64,000 bases of DNA, taken from the NCBI RefSeq assembly GCF_004614165.1, contig NZ_SPVG01000073.1, forward strand, positions 1 to 64,000, read 5' to 3'. Below, in pieces: positions 41,405-52,222 of this stretch. The notes under the pieces were generated by a model. The model was not told where the DNA came from, did no database searches, and saw only the letters and a program-made list of their open reading frames with translations. The DNA comes from Duganella callida (lineage in GTDB: Bacteria; Pseudomonadota; Gammaproteobacteria; Burkholderiales; Burkholderiaceae_D). The translations under genes were made by a program, and so were the position numbers. Each line of letters opens with the position of its first letter. Position 1 is the stretch's first letter.

Positions 41405-42964
41405 TTAAGAAGAACAGCTAACTTCCAGATGGCTTGCCCAGTCGGGCGGCAAGGCGGCGTACTGCTCGTGCTCGGGCTGTTCGTCGTAGGGGCGCTGCAA
41501 TACCTTCAGCAGGCGCTCCACCTCGGAAAAGTCCTTGTTTTGCGCTTTCTCGATGGCGACTTGGGCCAGATAGTTACGCAGCACATATTTGGGGTTGACA
41601 TTGTTCATTGCAACTTGACGCGCCGCATCGTCGCTGTGTTCGGCGCGCAGGCGCGTGCGGTAGCGCTCGGCCCAGGCGTCAAACGCCGGACGGTCGATGA
41701 ACAGGTCGCGCAAGGGCTGGTCGCCGCCGGCGTCGGCCGCGTGCAAGCCGCTCAGGCGGCGGAAAAACTGGGTGAAATCGACGCCCGGCAAAATGGCGAA
41801 CAGATCGTCGAACAGCGCGCGGTCGGCGTCGAACTGCTCGTCCAGCATGGCCAGACCCAGCTTGGCATGCAAGAGTTCATCCATCCTGGCGGCGAATTCG
41901 GGCTGGTAGACGTCCAGCGCCGCCTGCGTCGCCTCGACTTCGCCGATCAGCGGCAGCAGCGCCTGCGCCAGCGCGTAGCAGTTCCAGTGGCCGATCTGCG
42001 GCTGGTTGGCGTAGGAGTAGCGGCCCTGCTGATCGGTGTGATTGCAGATGTGGTTGGCGTCGAAGGCTTCCATGAAGCCGTAAGGGCCATAATCGAGCGT
42101 CAGGCCCAGGATCGACATGTTATCGGTGTTCATCACGCCGTGCATGAAGCCGACCGCCTGCCATTGGGCGATCATGTGCGCGGTGCGGCGCGTGACTTCT
42201 TCTATCAGGGCGGCGTAAGGATTGTCGGCCGCGCGCAACGCCGGATAAAACCGGTCGATGACGTAGTCGGCCAGGATCTTGAGCTCATCGTTTTTCTTGC
42301 GGTAGAACCAGTGCTCGAACGAGCCGAAACGCACGAAGGAGGGCGCCATGCGCACCACCACCGCCGAGGTCTCGATGGTTTCGCGCACCACGCCCTGGTC
42401 CGAGCCGGCGACCGACAGCGCGCGCGAGGTCGGAATGCCCAGCGCATGCATGGCTTCCGAGCACAGGAATTCACGGATCGACGAGCGCAGCACGGCACGG
42501 CCGTCGCCCATGCGCGAGTAGGGCGTCAGGCCCGCGCCTTTCCATTGCAGTTCCAATGGGCCGGCGGCGGTGGCGACATCGCCGAACAGAATGGCGCGGC
42601 CGTCGCCCAGCTGGCCGGCCCAGACGCCGAATTGGTGGCCCGAATACACGGCGGCCAGCGGCTGCGCCCGCTCCGGCGCGGCGTTGGCGATCAGGATATC
42701 GAGGCTGGCGGCGACCTGGTCCGGCGTCAGTCCGATCAGCTCGGCTGCCGGGGCGCTGACCGCCACCAGATAGGGCGCGGGCAGCGGCGTCGGCATCAGC
42801 CGGGTATAAAAAGCAGGCGGCAGGGACGCGAAGGAATTGTCCAGCGGCAGTTTGGCGGCAGTAATGATGTGATCCTCAGAGTAGTTCAGGCGGATTTTAC
42901 CGCAGGCGCGGGTGCTGCATCGCAGCATCGAAATCCATTGACGCTGCGGCTGCCGGCCACCCAC
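41405..42964 (-). CDS. selO: Protein adenylyltransferase SelO (YdiU/UPF0061)
   Basis: A pseudokinase-fold enzyme that transfers AMP to protein Ser, Thr or Tyr. Recognised from [75 protein letters not shown] (binding and metal residues) and the redox C-terminus SCSS. The longest frame (519 residues) begins at 42964 but carries about 33 residues before the conserved start. A minus-strand -10 TAAAAT (42894-42899) and a GAGGA (42873-42877) lie inside that extra part. The true start is probably near 42865, where the codon in register is ATT. It is divergent from the acyl-CoA synthetase gene. Confidence 0.92.
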   Translation of the reverse strand: MGGRQPQRQWISMLRCSTRACGKIRLNYSEDHIITAAKLPLDNSFASLPPAFYTRLMPTPLPAPYLVAVSAPAAELIGLTPDQVAASLDILIANAAPERAQPLAAVYSGHQFGVWAGQLGDGRAILFGDVATAAGPLELQWKGAGLTPYSRMGDGRAVLRSSIREFLCSEAMHALGIPTSRALSVAGSDQGVVRETIETSAVVVRMAPSFVRFGSFEHWFYRKKNDELKILADYVIDRFYPALRAADNPYAALIEEVTRRTAHMIAQWQAVGFMHGVMNTDNMSILGLTLDYGPYGFMEAFDANHICNHTDQQGRYSYANQPQIGHWNCYALAQALLPLIGEVEATQAALDVYQPEFAARMDELLHAKLGLAMLDEQFDADRALFDDLFAILPGVDFTQFFRRLSGLHAADAGGDQPLRDLFIDRPAFDAWAERYRTRLRAEHSDDAARQVAMNNVNPKYVLRNYLAQVAIEKAQNKDFSEVERLLKVLQRPYDEQPEHEQYAALPPDWASHLEVSCSS

Positions 42965-43000
42965 ACTGGTTGATATAGAAACATTGCTTCAGGAGACAAT

Positions 43001-44647
<1,647 letters not shown>

Positions 44648-44675
44648 CCCCGCGCTCCCGGCGCTCCCGGCGCCG

Positions 44676-44710
44676 CAGCCCCGCCGTCTGGCGGGGCTGT
44701 TTGATTTTAG
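44676..44710 (+). terminator. Terminator after the acyl-CoA synthetase gene
   Basis: CAGCCCCGCC (44676-44685), loop GTCT, GGCGGGGCTG (44690-44699), then TTTGATTTTA. Confidence 0.85.
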
Positions 44711-44745
44711 CTATCGATAATCAATTACTTCACAAATAAATTTAT

Positions 44746-44773
44746 TTGCATTCAGCAACTATTCGCGTATGAT
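44746..44773 (+). promoter_or_regulatory. Promoter of the chemoreceptor gene
   Basis: TTGCAT (44746-44751), a 16-base spacer, TATGAT (44768-44773). The leader to the ATG is about 115 bases. No sigma-28-type motif is seen. Confidence 0.5.
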
Positions 44774-44892
44774 GTTGCTCTGCAGCATCAATTGGCCATC
44801 CGGCCGTCCAGGCGCGTCCTCCCAGCCGATCCAGGCTGCGGCGATAGTCTTATCCGTAACGCTCCCGGTCCACCAACAGAACGAGAACTTCC

Positions 44893-46503
44893 ATGTTTAA
44901 GAACATATCTATCCGCACGCGGCTGATCGCCACCATGTCGTTATTGGGCGCACTCATCCTGGGCATCGGCGGCGTCGGCATCTACGGCGTCGGCACGGTC
45001 AACCACGCGTTGAAGGATGTCTATTCGAACCAGCTGGCGTCAGCGATCATGCTGGGCGAATCCAAGAACTTCCTCAGCCGCGCGCGCTTCACCATCGACC
45101 GCGGCGTGTTCCATCCCGATGCCGCCGATCTGGAAAAGACCCTGAGCCGTGCCGACGACTTCATCGCCAGCGCCGACAAGTCCTGGCAACGCTATCTGGC
45201 GCTGCCGATGGCTGACGATGAAAAAGCGCTGGCGCGGGAGCTGGACGCCAGCCGCGCCGCGTATGTCGGCGCGCTGCGGGCGCTGATGAGTGCGCTGCGC
45301 GACAAGGACGCCGAGCGCATCGAAGCGCTGTCGATGAAAAAGCTGACCGCGCAATATGGCGGTTTTGACGCGGCCGTCAACAAGCTGGAAGATTACCAGA
45401 TGCATGTGGCCGAAGAGCACTATAACGACAGCCAGTCGTTCTTCCTCAGCTTCCGCAACGGATTCATCCTCGCTATCCTGGCCGGCGCGGCGCTGATCGC
45501 GTTTTCCAGCATCCGTCTGCTGACGGCCATCCTGCGTCCGCTGCGGCATGCGCTGGGCCACTTCGATCAGATTGCCTCGGGTAATCTGGCCAACCACATC
45601 CTGCCCGAACGCGACGATGAAATGGGCAGCCTGATGAAGGGCCTGAGCAGGATGCAGGACCAGATGTCGAATACCGTCAGCACCATCCGCAGCGGCAGCA
45701 CGGCGATTGCCACCGCCAGCGCGGAAATCGCCTCGGGCAATCTGGACTTGTCGCGCCGCACCGAAAACCAGGCGGCGGCGCTGGAAGAGACCGCCTCCTC
45801 GCTGGAAGAACTGACCTCCACCGTACGTCAGAACGCCGACAACGCCCGCCAGGCCAATCAGCTGGCGCTGAGCGCGCAGGACGTGGCCGGGCGTGGCGGC
45901 CAGCTGGTATCGCAGGTGGTCGATACCATGGGCACCATCAACAGCTCGTCGCGCAAGATTGCCGACATCACCGGCGTGATCGATGGCATCGCGTTCCAGA
46001 CCAATATCCTGGCACTGAACGCGGCGGTGGAAGCCGCGCGCGCCGGCGAGCAGGGCCGCGGATTCGCCGTGGTGGCGACCGAGGTGCGCAATCTGGCGCA
46101 GCGCTCGGCCGCCGCGGCCAAGGAAATCAAGGAACTGATCACGGCCTCGGTGGAGCACGTCGACGCCGGCACCGCGCTGGTCGACAAGGCCGGCGCCACC
46201 ATGGACGAGATCGTCAGCAGCGTGGAGCGCGTCACCAGCATCATGTCCGACATCATGATCGCCGGCGAGGAGCAGAGTGAAGGCATCAACCAGATCAATC
46301 ACGCCATCGTCGCGATGGACGAAGTGACCCAGCAGAACGCGGCCCTGGTCGAAGAGGCGGCTGCCGCCGCCAATGCGATGCAGGAACAGGCCGTCCAGCT
46401 GGAAGACATGGTCGCCACCTTCAAGCTGGACGCGCAGGCCGCGCGTCCAGGCGCCGTCGGCCGTGCGGCCCTGCGCCGCCCGGCACTGGCCCTGGCCCGG
46501 TAA
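44893..46503 (+). CDS. Methyl-accepting chemotaxis protein (transmembrane)
   Basis: A 536-residue chemoreceptor of the Tar/Tsr plan: TM1 at about residues 11-31, a periplasmic four-helix-bundle ligand domain to about 185, TM2 at about 190-212 (FILAILAGAALIAFSSIRLL), a HAMP domain, and the cytoplasmic signalling hairpin with its tip in GEQGRGFAVVATEVRNLAQRSA. The methylation-helix region LSRRTENQAAALEETASSLEEL is typical. There is no C-terminal CheR-tethering pentapeptide. It is not in an operon with the chemotaxis genes 3 kb downstream, which are on the other strand. Confidence 0.95.
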   Translation: MFKNISIRTRLIATMSLLGALILGIGGVGIYGVGTVNHALKDVYSNQLASAIMLGESKNFLSRARFTIDRGVFHPDAADLEKTLSRADDFIASADKSWQRYLALPMADDEKALARELDASRAAYVGALRALMSALRDKDAERIEALSMKKLTAQYGGFDAAVNKLEDYQMHVAEEHYNDSQSFFLSFRNGFILAILAGAALIAFSSIRLLTAILRPLRHALGHFDQIASGNLANHILPERDDEMGSLMKGLSRMQDQMSNTVSTIRSGSTAIATASAEIASGNLDLSRRTENQAAALEETASSLEELTSTVRQNADNARQANQLALSAQDVAGRGGQLVSQVVDTMGTINSSSRKIADITGVIDGIAFQTNILALNAAVEAARAGEQGRGFAVVATEVRNLAQRSAAAAKEIKELITASVEHVDAGTALVDKAGATMDEIVSSVERVTSIMSDIMIAGEEQSEGINQINHAIVAMDEVTQQNAALVEEAAAAANAMQEQAVQLEDMVATFKLDAQAARPGAVGRAALRRPALALAR

Positions 46504-46542
46504 CCGGGTCAGCACGCCGGCGCGGCGGAGGGCGACGGCGCG

Positions 46543-47967
46543 CTATTTTCTCGCGCCCACGTGCACGGCCAGCGGCAGTTCCGGCAACCAGAACAGCATC
46601 AATAGCCCCAGCCCCACCAGCACGGTGCCGGCGCCGAAGATGGTCGCGATCGCATGGCGGTACAGCGCGGCATTGGCCGTCTGACCGTGCAGCTGCTGCG
46701 CCAGGATCGCGCCCGAGCCGGTCACACCGATCAGGCCGCCCAGCGAACGGAAGAAGCCCAGCATGGCGGTGCCGACGCCGCGCCGCATGGCGGGCAGGGC
46801 GTTCTGCACCGCCATCGTCATGTTGGGCATCACCAGGCCCAGCCCCATGCCCAGCACGAAGATGGCCGGCTCCAGCACGCCATAGCCGGCCCGCGCGGCA
46901 ATGCCCCAGGCCAGCGCGCCGAACGACAGGGTGGCCAGCGCCAGCCCGACGATCTGCGCCGGTTTGTACCGTCCGTGCGACTTCATCAGCACCCGGCCGT
47001 TGAAGCTGGAGGACAGCACCAATCCCACCATCATCGGCATCGTCAGCAGGCCCGAGCTGGCCGGACTGGCGCCCATCACCATCTGGAACAGCAGCGGGAA
47101 GAACACGCTGGAACCCATCATGCCGACAAACGTCAGCGCCAGCACCACACTGGCGACGTTGAACACGCGGTTGTCGAACAGATCGGGCGGCAGCACCGGC
47201 TCCGGCGCGCGGCGTACATGCCACAGCAACGCGACGGTCAGTGCGATGGCGAGCGCGGCCAGGTAGCGCACCTGGGCGCCGTCCCACGGCCACTCCGTGC
47301 CGCCCAGCGCCAGCACCAGCAGGGCCGTCGTGACGGCGCCGGTCAGCAGCAGCGAGCCGAGATAATCGATCTTGTGCGCGCGGTGCGGACGGTCGTCAAG
47401 CATGTGCTTGCTGATGACATACAGCGCCACGGCGCCGACCGGCAGATTGATATAGAAGATCGAATGCCAGCCCAGCGCATCGGTCATCAGCCCGCCCAGC
47501 ACCGGGCCCAGCACGGAAGTCAGCGCATAGACCGCCGCGATGCTGCCCTGACGCTTGCCGCGTTCGGCCGGCGGCACCAGGTCGCCGATCACGATCTGCG
47601 CCAGCGGCATGAACCCGCCGGCGCCCAGGCCCTGGACGGCGCGGAAGGCGATCAGCTCGAACATGTTCTGCGCCAGCCCGCACAGGACCGAGCCGAGCAG
47701 GAACAGCATGATGGCCGCGTACAGCAGCGGTTTGCGGCCGTACTGGTCGCTGAGCTTGCCATACAGCGGCATGGTGGCGGTGGAGGCCAGGACATAGGCC
47801 GTCACCACCCACGACAAATGCGCCAGGCCGCCCAGCTCGGACACGATGCGCGGCAGCGCGGTCGAGACGATGCTCTGGTCGAGCGCCGCGAGGCCAATCA
47901 TGATCACCAGGCCGAGGTAGATTTTGCGGATCTGCGCCGCGCTGGCGGGGGAATCAGTCATCGTCAT
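46543..47967 (-). CDS. DHA2-family MFS multidrug exporter (EmrB/QacA type)
   Basis: About 474 residues with 14 predicted transmembrane helices, as in EmrB/QacA. Signatures: LDQSIVSTALPRIVSELG in TM1, VVTAYVLASTATMPLYGKLSDQYGRK in the TM2-3 loop, and the antiporter motif-C-like VLGPVLGGLMTDALGWHSIF in TM5. It follows marR on the same strand; the start at 47967 (or 47961) overlaps the marR stop, so the pair is translationally coupled. Repression by the MarR protein at the palindrome at 48412-48438 is inferred. Starts further upstream lie deep inside marR. Confidence 0.93.
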   Translation of the reverse strand: MTMTDSPASAAQIRKIYLGLVIMIGLAALDQSIVSTALPRIVSELGGLAHLSWVVTAYVLASTATMPLYGKLSDQYGRKPLLYAAIMLFLLGSVLCGLAQNMFELIAFRAVQGLGAGGFMPLAQIVIGDLVPPAERGKRQGSIAAVYALTSVLGPVLGGLMTDALGWHSIFYINLPVGAVALYVISKHMLDDRPHRAHKIDYLGSLLLTGAVTTALLVLALGGTEWPWDGAQVRYLAALAIALTVALLWHVRRAPEPVLPPDLFDNRVFNVASVVLALTFVGMMGSSVFFPLLFQMVMGASPASSGLLTMPMMVGLVLSSSFNGRVLMKSHGRYKPAQIVGLALATLSFGALAWGIAARAGYGVLEPAIFVLGMGLGLVMPNMTMAVQNALPAMRRGVGTAMLGFFRSLGGLIGVTGSGAILAQQLHGQTANAALYRHAIATIFGAGTVLVGLGLLMLFWLPELPLAVHVGARK

Positions 47968-48406
47968 TGCCGATCTCATGTAGATAAACCAGGGCATTGC
48001 GCAAGGCTTGCGCGCCTTCTGGCGGGAGTTGCGCCAGCTTGCGGGCCAGCCAGTCGCGGCGGCGGGCGCGGATGGCTTCCAGCACTGCCGTGCCGTGATC
48101 GGTGAGCAGCAAGCCGCTGCGGCGGCGGTCGTCCGGATCGGGCGCGTCGCGCCGCACCAGGTTCAACGCTTCCAGCGCCTTGACATGGCCGCTCATGGTC
48201 GGCCCGCGCAGCTTCTCCTGCCGCGCCAGCTCGGCCACGCCGATGCCCGGCTGAACGCTGATGGATGACAGCAGCAGCTTCTGCTGCAGGGTCAGGCCGG
48301 AAGGGTCGTTGTCGCTCTCCTGCCGTATGCGCCGGAACGCATGGTGCAGTGCCAGCCGCAATTCATCGGCCAGTTGGACCGCGTGTTGAGCGATATCGGT
48401 GGGCAT
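47954..48406 (-). CDS. MarR family transcriptional regulator
   Basis: A 150-residue winged-helix repressor. The recognition segment (GIGVAELARQEKLRGPTMSGHVKALEALNLV) is followed by the wing RRDAPDPDDRRRSGLLLTDHG, the hallmark DxRR of the family. It heads a two-gene operon with the drug exporter. Six bases upstream of the start is a perfect 12-base inverted repeat, a fitting autoregulatory operator. Inducers of such regulators are usually phenolic or other drug-like ligands. Confidence 0.93.
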   Translation of the reverse strand: MPTDIAQHAVQLADELRLALHHAFRRIRQESDNDPSGLTLQQKLLLSSISVQPGIGVAELARQEKLRGPTMSGHVKALEALNLVRRDAPDPDDRRRSGLLLTDHGTAVLEAIRARRRDWLARKLAQLPPEGAQALRNALVYLHEIGNDDD

Positions 48407-48411
48407 AAATA

Positions 48412-48438
48412 AATATAGGTAGGCTACCTACCTATATT
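48412..48438. promoter_or_regulatory. Probable MarR operator
   Basis: AATATAGGTAGG (48412-48423), 3 bases, CCTACCTATATT (48427-48438): a perfect inverted repeat starting 6 bases upstream of the marR ATG. Its size and placement fit a MarR dimer site that would block the marR-exporter operon. Confidence 0.7.
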
Positions 48439-48467
48439 AATGCAATCTCTGCGGGCGCGCAACTCCG

Positions 48468-48551
48468 GGGGTCAGTTCTGCCAATCGCACACGGGCTCTA
48501 CCGTAGCGGCCGCTACGGTAGAGCCCGTGTGCGATTGGCAGAACTGACCCC
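48468..48551. repeat. REP-like palindrome C (GGGGTCAG family)
   Basis: A perfect palindrome of 84 bases, two 42-base arms with no loop (centre GCGG|CCGC at 48509/48510). The outer 26 bases of each arm equal those of palindrome A and of the RAYT flanks. The core is GCTCTACCGTAGCGG. It lies 5 bases from the stop of the DUF4197 gene and 62 bases upstream of marR, behind the marR operator. Confidence 0.93.
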
Positions 48552-48556
48552 GAATG

Positions 48557-49252
48557 TTAGTTCTTGAGCGCGCCGAAGACTTTGCCGATCAGTTTGCTGC
48601 CGGTACCGATCGGGTCGGCGCGGATGGCTTTTTCTTCTTCGGCGATCATGGTGTATAGCCCGTCCAGCGCGCGCTGCGTGACGTAGCCTTCGACTGTGGC
48701 TTGTTCCTTCGGTATCACGCCCATCTTCGGCGCCAGGCCCATGACGGTGTTGTACTTGCCGGCCAGGCCGGAGCGGTCGGTGACTTTCTTGACCACGGGC
48801 AGGAACTGCAGCGCCAGCTTGTCCTGGGTTTTGGTGCGGAAGAAGTCGGTGACCGAGGTGTCGCCCCCGGTCAGGATGTTTTTGGCGTCGCTGATGGTCA
48901 TCGACTTGACGGCGTCGATCAGCAGCGGCTTGGCCATCGGGACCGCGGCTTCGGCCGCATGGTTCATCTGCACCACCAGCTCGTCCAGCTGCTGGCCTTT
49001 GCCCGTCATTTTGAGGATCGGACGCACCTGCTCGAGGATCTTGGGCAGCGGGATGCGCACCTTGTCGTTGTTGAGGAAGCCGCCGTCGGCGCCGAGCTTG
49101 GCGACCGCCTGGTTCGAGCCGGTCTCCAGCGCGGCTTTCAGGCCGCCGGCAGCGTCTGCATTGCTCAGGTCGGAAAGGGAAATCGCCCAGGTGCTGGCGG
49201 CCAGCAGGCTCAACGGAATCAGCAGGGCGAGAAAACGGCGGCGGGGCAGCAT
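48557..49252 (-). CDS. DUF4197 exported protein
   Basis: About 231 residues. The start at 49252 (MLPRRRFLALLIPLSLLAAS) has GGAG 8 bases upstream and gives a clear signal peptide; the longer frame adds 15 residues before it. The mature part is helical, with the DUF4197 segments GGLKAALETGSNQAVAKLG, DAKNILTGGDTSVTDFFR and QRALDGLYTMIAEEEKAIR. DUF4197 proteins are periplasmic and of unknown function. Palindrome C lies directly behind the stop codon. Confidence 0.88.
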   Translation of the reverse strand: MLPRRRFLALLIPLSLLAASTWAISLSDLSNADAAGGLKAALETGSNQAVAKLGADGGFLNNDKVRIPLPKILEQVRPILKMTGKGQQLDELVVQMNHAAEAAVPMAKPLLIDAVKSMTISDAKNILTGGDTSVTDFFRTKTQDKLALQFLPVVKKVTDRSGLAGKYNTVMGLAPKMGVIPKEQATVEGYVTQRALDGLYTMIAEEEKAIRADPIGTGSKLIGKVFGALKN

Positions 49253-49313
49253 AGCTATCTCCAGTGACAAAACCGGCGCTGGCCGGAATGGCGCCACTTT
49301 ACCCCAGCCGCGC

Positions 49314-50849
49314 CTACGCCGCCAGTGCGGGCATCTCTTTGGCCAGCCGTTCGATCAGGCGGTCGCATTCGAACACGCTCAGCGTCTTGTGCTCGTCGCC
49401 CTCGCCGATGTCGATCACATCGTCCATTTCCGCGCGCGGATCGCCTTTGACATTGACGTTGCGCATCATCTTCGGTGCGCCGAAGCGGCGGTTGTCGTTG
49501 ATGGTCATGATGTTTTCCACCGCGTCCACCATCAGGCCGAAGCATTCATCGCCGCGGTCCACCACCAGGATCTTGGACTGGCTGGTGTCCTCCAGCGGCG
49601 GCATGCCATACAGGCTGCGCAGGTCGATCACGCTGACCATCTGCTGGCGCAGGTTCAGCATGCCGCGCATGAAAGCGGGCAGGCCCGGCGGTCGCGTGAT
49701 GTCGCCGACGCCGAGGTCGATGATCTCGCGCACCTGCTTGATTTCGACCGCATAGCTGTTTTCCAGGGCGAAGGTGATGTAGACCTTGCGCTGGCCGCGC
49801 TGCTTTTCCCGCAGTTCGATCTTGGCGGCGGCCGCATCGTCCTTGGGATACAGGTTGGCGTGGCCGGCGCGCATGTCCTTGATCTCGCTGCTGGAGAAGA
49901 TCTGGTGGTGATCGAGCAGGAACACGTCGCCCAGCTCCGGCTTGGACAGGCAGCCCGCGAACATGCCCGCGCGCGCCTTGCTCAGCAACGGTATCGGCAT
50001 CACCTCCTCGCTGTAGTAATTGATGATGTTGTCGACCGAGTCGACCAGGAAGCCGATGGTGGCGTCGTCGATGCGCGCGACGATCACGCGCTGGTCGGGA
50101 CTGAAATCACGCCCGGCTTCGGCCGCCGTGCGCGGCGCCGACACATTCAGCAGCGTGGCGAAATCCACCACCGCCACCGGACTGCCGCGGAAATTGATGC
50201 GCCCCAGGCACAGCGAGCTGTTGAGCACGGAGGTCTGCAGCTCCGGCACCCGGATGATTTCCTGAATCGCGCCCATCTCGAACGCAAACGAGGAGGCGCC
50301 GACGCGGAAGCTCACGCATTGCCGCCGCTCGCCCTGCAGACGCCGCACCGCCTGCTTGCCGGCGCTCTGCAGCGCCAGCACCTGCGGCACGTTTTCGATC
50401 CGTACCAGCGCGTCCGGATCGAGCACCTGCACCAGCCGGGTGCCGTGATCGAGCAGAATGGTGCCGGCCACCACGCCGCGCTTTTCGCCGTCGGCGTAGC
50501 TCAGCGTGCTGCGCTGCTCGGGGCGCACGCGCAAAATCTCGCCGGTGGCGTCGAACAGCATGCCCACCAGCACGCCCTGGTAATCGAGGATGGCGATCTT
50601 GTCGCTGGGCCGGGCGGCGCGTGCCTCGGGATTGAACACGCGGCCCAGATTCACCATCGGCACCACCGTGCCGCGCAGGGTGAACATGCCTTCGAGGAAT
50701 TTGGGCGACAGCGGGACCGCCGTCACCTTGTCGGGAAAGTTGACCACTTCGCGGAAGCAGCTGGCGGGCAGGGCGAATTCGTCCTCGCCCAGCAGGAAGG
50801 ATCCGAATAATTCCGTGAACGGCGTGGCTGCGGCGGTGCTGTCAGGCAT
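49314..50849 (-). CDS. Chemotaxis coupling protein with three CheW domains
   Basis: A 511-residue protein made of three successive CheW-like domains (about residues 10-160, 175-330 and 350-500). Each has the coupling fold motifs: CFREVVNFPDKVTAVPLSPKFLEGMFTLRG, AIQEIIRVPELQTSVLNSSLCLGRINFRG and QVREIIDLGVGDITRPPGLPAFMRGMLNLRQ. It should link chemoreceptors to a CheA kinase, possibly bridging several at once. No receiver domain is present, so it is not CheV. It overlaps cheD by 8 bases in the operon mcp-cheR-cheD-cheW3. Confidence 0.88.
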   Translation of the reverse strand: MPDSTAAATPFTELFGSFLLGEDEFALPASCFREVVNFPDKVTAVPLSPKFLEGMFTLRGTVVPMVNLGRVFNPEARAARPSDKIAILDYQGVLVGMLFDATGEILRVRPEQRSTLSYADGEKRGVVAGTILLDHGTRLVQVLDPDALVRIENVPQVLALQSAGKQAVRRLQGERRQCVSFRVGASSFAFEMGAIQEIIRVPELQTSVLNSSLCLGRINFRGSPVAVVDFATLLNVSAPRTAAEAGRDFSPDQRVIVARIDDATIGFLVDSVDNIINYYSEEVMPIPLLSKARAGMFAGCLSKPELGDVFLLDHHQIFSSSEIKDMRAGHANLYPKDDAAAAKIELREKQRGQRKVYITFALENSYAVEIKQVREIIDLGVGDITRPPGLPAFMRGMLNLRQQMVSVIDLRSLYGMPPLEDTSQSKILVVDRGDECFGLMVDAVENIMTINDNRRFGAPKMMRNVNVKGDPRAEMDDVIDIGEGDEHKTLSVFECDRLIERLAKEMPALAA

Positions 50850-51390
50850 AGGCGGCTCCGGCGACGATTTCCTGCACCGCGTAGCTGCAGGTGTTGCAGT
50901 CGATGGTCAGCGTGCGGCCGCACTTGCCGCCGACGCGGCAATAGCTGACGTTCAAGCCATAACGGCGCAGCAGGCGGCGCGCGGCGTCGGCGTTCTGCTG
51001 GCCGATCTGCAGCCGGCTGGAGCAGGCGTTCAGCATGGTGGCGCCGCCGGCGACCACCACTTCGATGTCGGCAAAATCCGCTTCGGTCGCGCCCATCAGG
51101 CGCAGCATGTTGGGAATCGCCTGGTTGACGTAGCGGGCGCCCAGATCGTTGCCAGCCTCGCCGCACTCCGGCAGCAGGCAATGCGCCAGCGCGCAGCGGC
51201 CGCGCTTTTTCCAGATGAAGCCGATGCCGACGCAGGAACCCAGCAGCGCCTGCAGCTGATCGCCGCGCGTGCCGACCCGGACCTGGGCCATGCCCACCTG
51301 CAGCGGGGCGCGCGCGGCGAGCGCGTTGTCGTCGAGGATGGCCCAATTGATCGGGGCCGGTTGATTATGGGTATTGAACCTCGCTTGCAT
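50842..51390 (-). CDS. cheD: Chemoreceptor glutamine deamidase CheD
   Basis: A 182-residue enzyme that deamidates glutamines in chemoreceptor methylation helices. The catalytic Cys53 is in LLGSCVGIGFIW and His70 in CALAHCLLP; the third site Thr is in VVVAGGATML. The C-terminus GGKCGRTLTIDCNTCSYAV is Cys-rich. It lies between cheR (10 bases upstream) and the triple-CheW gene (8-base overlap), so receptor modification is encoded in one unit. Confidence 0.94.
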   Translation of the reverse strand: MQARFNTHNQPAPINWAILDDNALAARAPLQVGMAQVRVGTRGDQLQALLGSCVGIGFIWKKRGRCALAHCLLPECGEAGNDLGARYVNQAIPNMLRLMGATEADFADIEVVVAGGATMLNACSSRLQIGQQNADAARRLLRRYGLNVSYCRVGGKCGRTLTIDCNTCSYAVQEIVAGAAYA

Positions 51391-51400
51391 GGGACACCGC

Positions 51401-52222
51401 CTATTCCATTCGATAAATCATTGGTCGTTCGAGCTGGTAGGCGGTGTCTCGGCCGGAGATCGATTCGGATTCGCCCAGGATCATCCTGGAGTGGGGCGCC
51501 ATGCTCAGGCGGGCCTGGTCGAGTATCTTCTGCTGGTGTTCCGGATCGAAGTAGATCAGGACATTGCGCAGGAAGACCAGGTCGAACTGCCTGGACGGCT
51601 TCAGCGGAGTCAGCAAATTATGTTGGGCCAGCTCCACGTTCTTCTTCAGTGCATCCACCACCCGCAGGCCATGGGCGCTGGGACGGAAGTATTTTTTGAC
51701 CCAGTCCGGATGCGTGGACTGGATGCGTTCGAGCGAGCGGCCGCTGTACTGGCCGTCGCGCGCCTGCGCCAGGATCTGGCGCGAAATATCGGTGGCGAAA
51801 ATCTGGTACCCGAAGCCCGGGTGCGTCTGCTGGAACTCTTCGCACAGCATGGCCATCGAATACAGTTCCTCGCCGCTGGAGGCCGCCGCCGACCAGATTT
51901 TCAACCGTTTGCCGGGGTGGTCCTGGAACCACTGCGGCAGAAATTCCTGCTCGATGTAATCCCACACCTGCTGGGTGCGGAAGAACAGGGTGTCGTTGGT
52001 GGTGACCAGATCGATAAAGTGCGGCACCTCGGCCCGGTCTTTTTCCACCATGTCCAGGTAAGCCTGGTAGCTGTCCAGCTTGAGCGCCTGCACGCGCGGG
52101 CGCAATCGACGCTCGAGCAGCACGCTCTTTCGTTCGGTCATCGCGATGCCGGTGTGCTTGCGCACCAGCGCAAGCAGCGCGCTCAGCGTCGCGGGGCTGA
52201 AGCCGGCGGCATCCATGCTCAC
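51401..52222 (-). CDS. cheR: Chemotaxis protein methyltransferase CheR
   Basis: A 273-residue S-adenosylmethionine-dependent glutamate methyltransferase. The N-terminal CheR helical domain ([22 protein letters not shown]) precedes the Rossmann methyltransferase domain, with [18 protein letters not shown] (SAM binding) and [14 protein letters not shown]. It methylates glutamates on chemoreceptors for adaptation. It overlaps the upstream receptor gene by 4 bases. The opposing methylesterase cheB is absent from this cluster. Confidence 0.95.
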   Translation of the reverse strand: MSMDAAGFSPATLSALLALVRKHTGIAMTERKSVLLERRLRPRVQALKLDSYQAYLDMVEKDRAEVPHFIDLVTTNDTLFFRTQQVWDYIEQEFLPQWFQDHPGKRLKIWSAAASSGEELYSMAMLCEEFQQTHPGFGYQIFATDISRQILAQARDGQYSGRSLERIQSTHPDWVKKYFRPSAHGLRVVDALKKNVELAQHNLLTPLKPSRQFDLVFLRNVLIYFDPEHQQKILDQARLSMAPHSRMILGESESISGRDTAYQLERPMIYRME

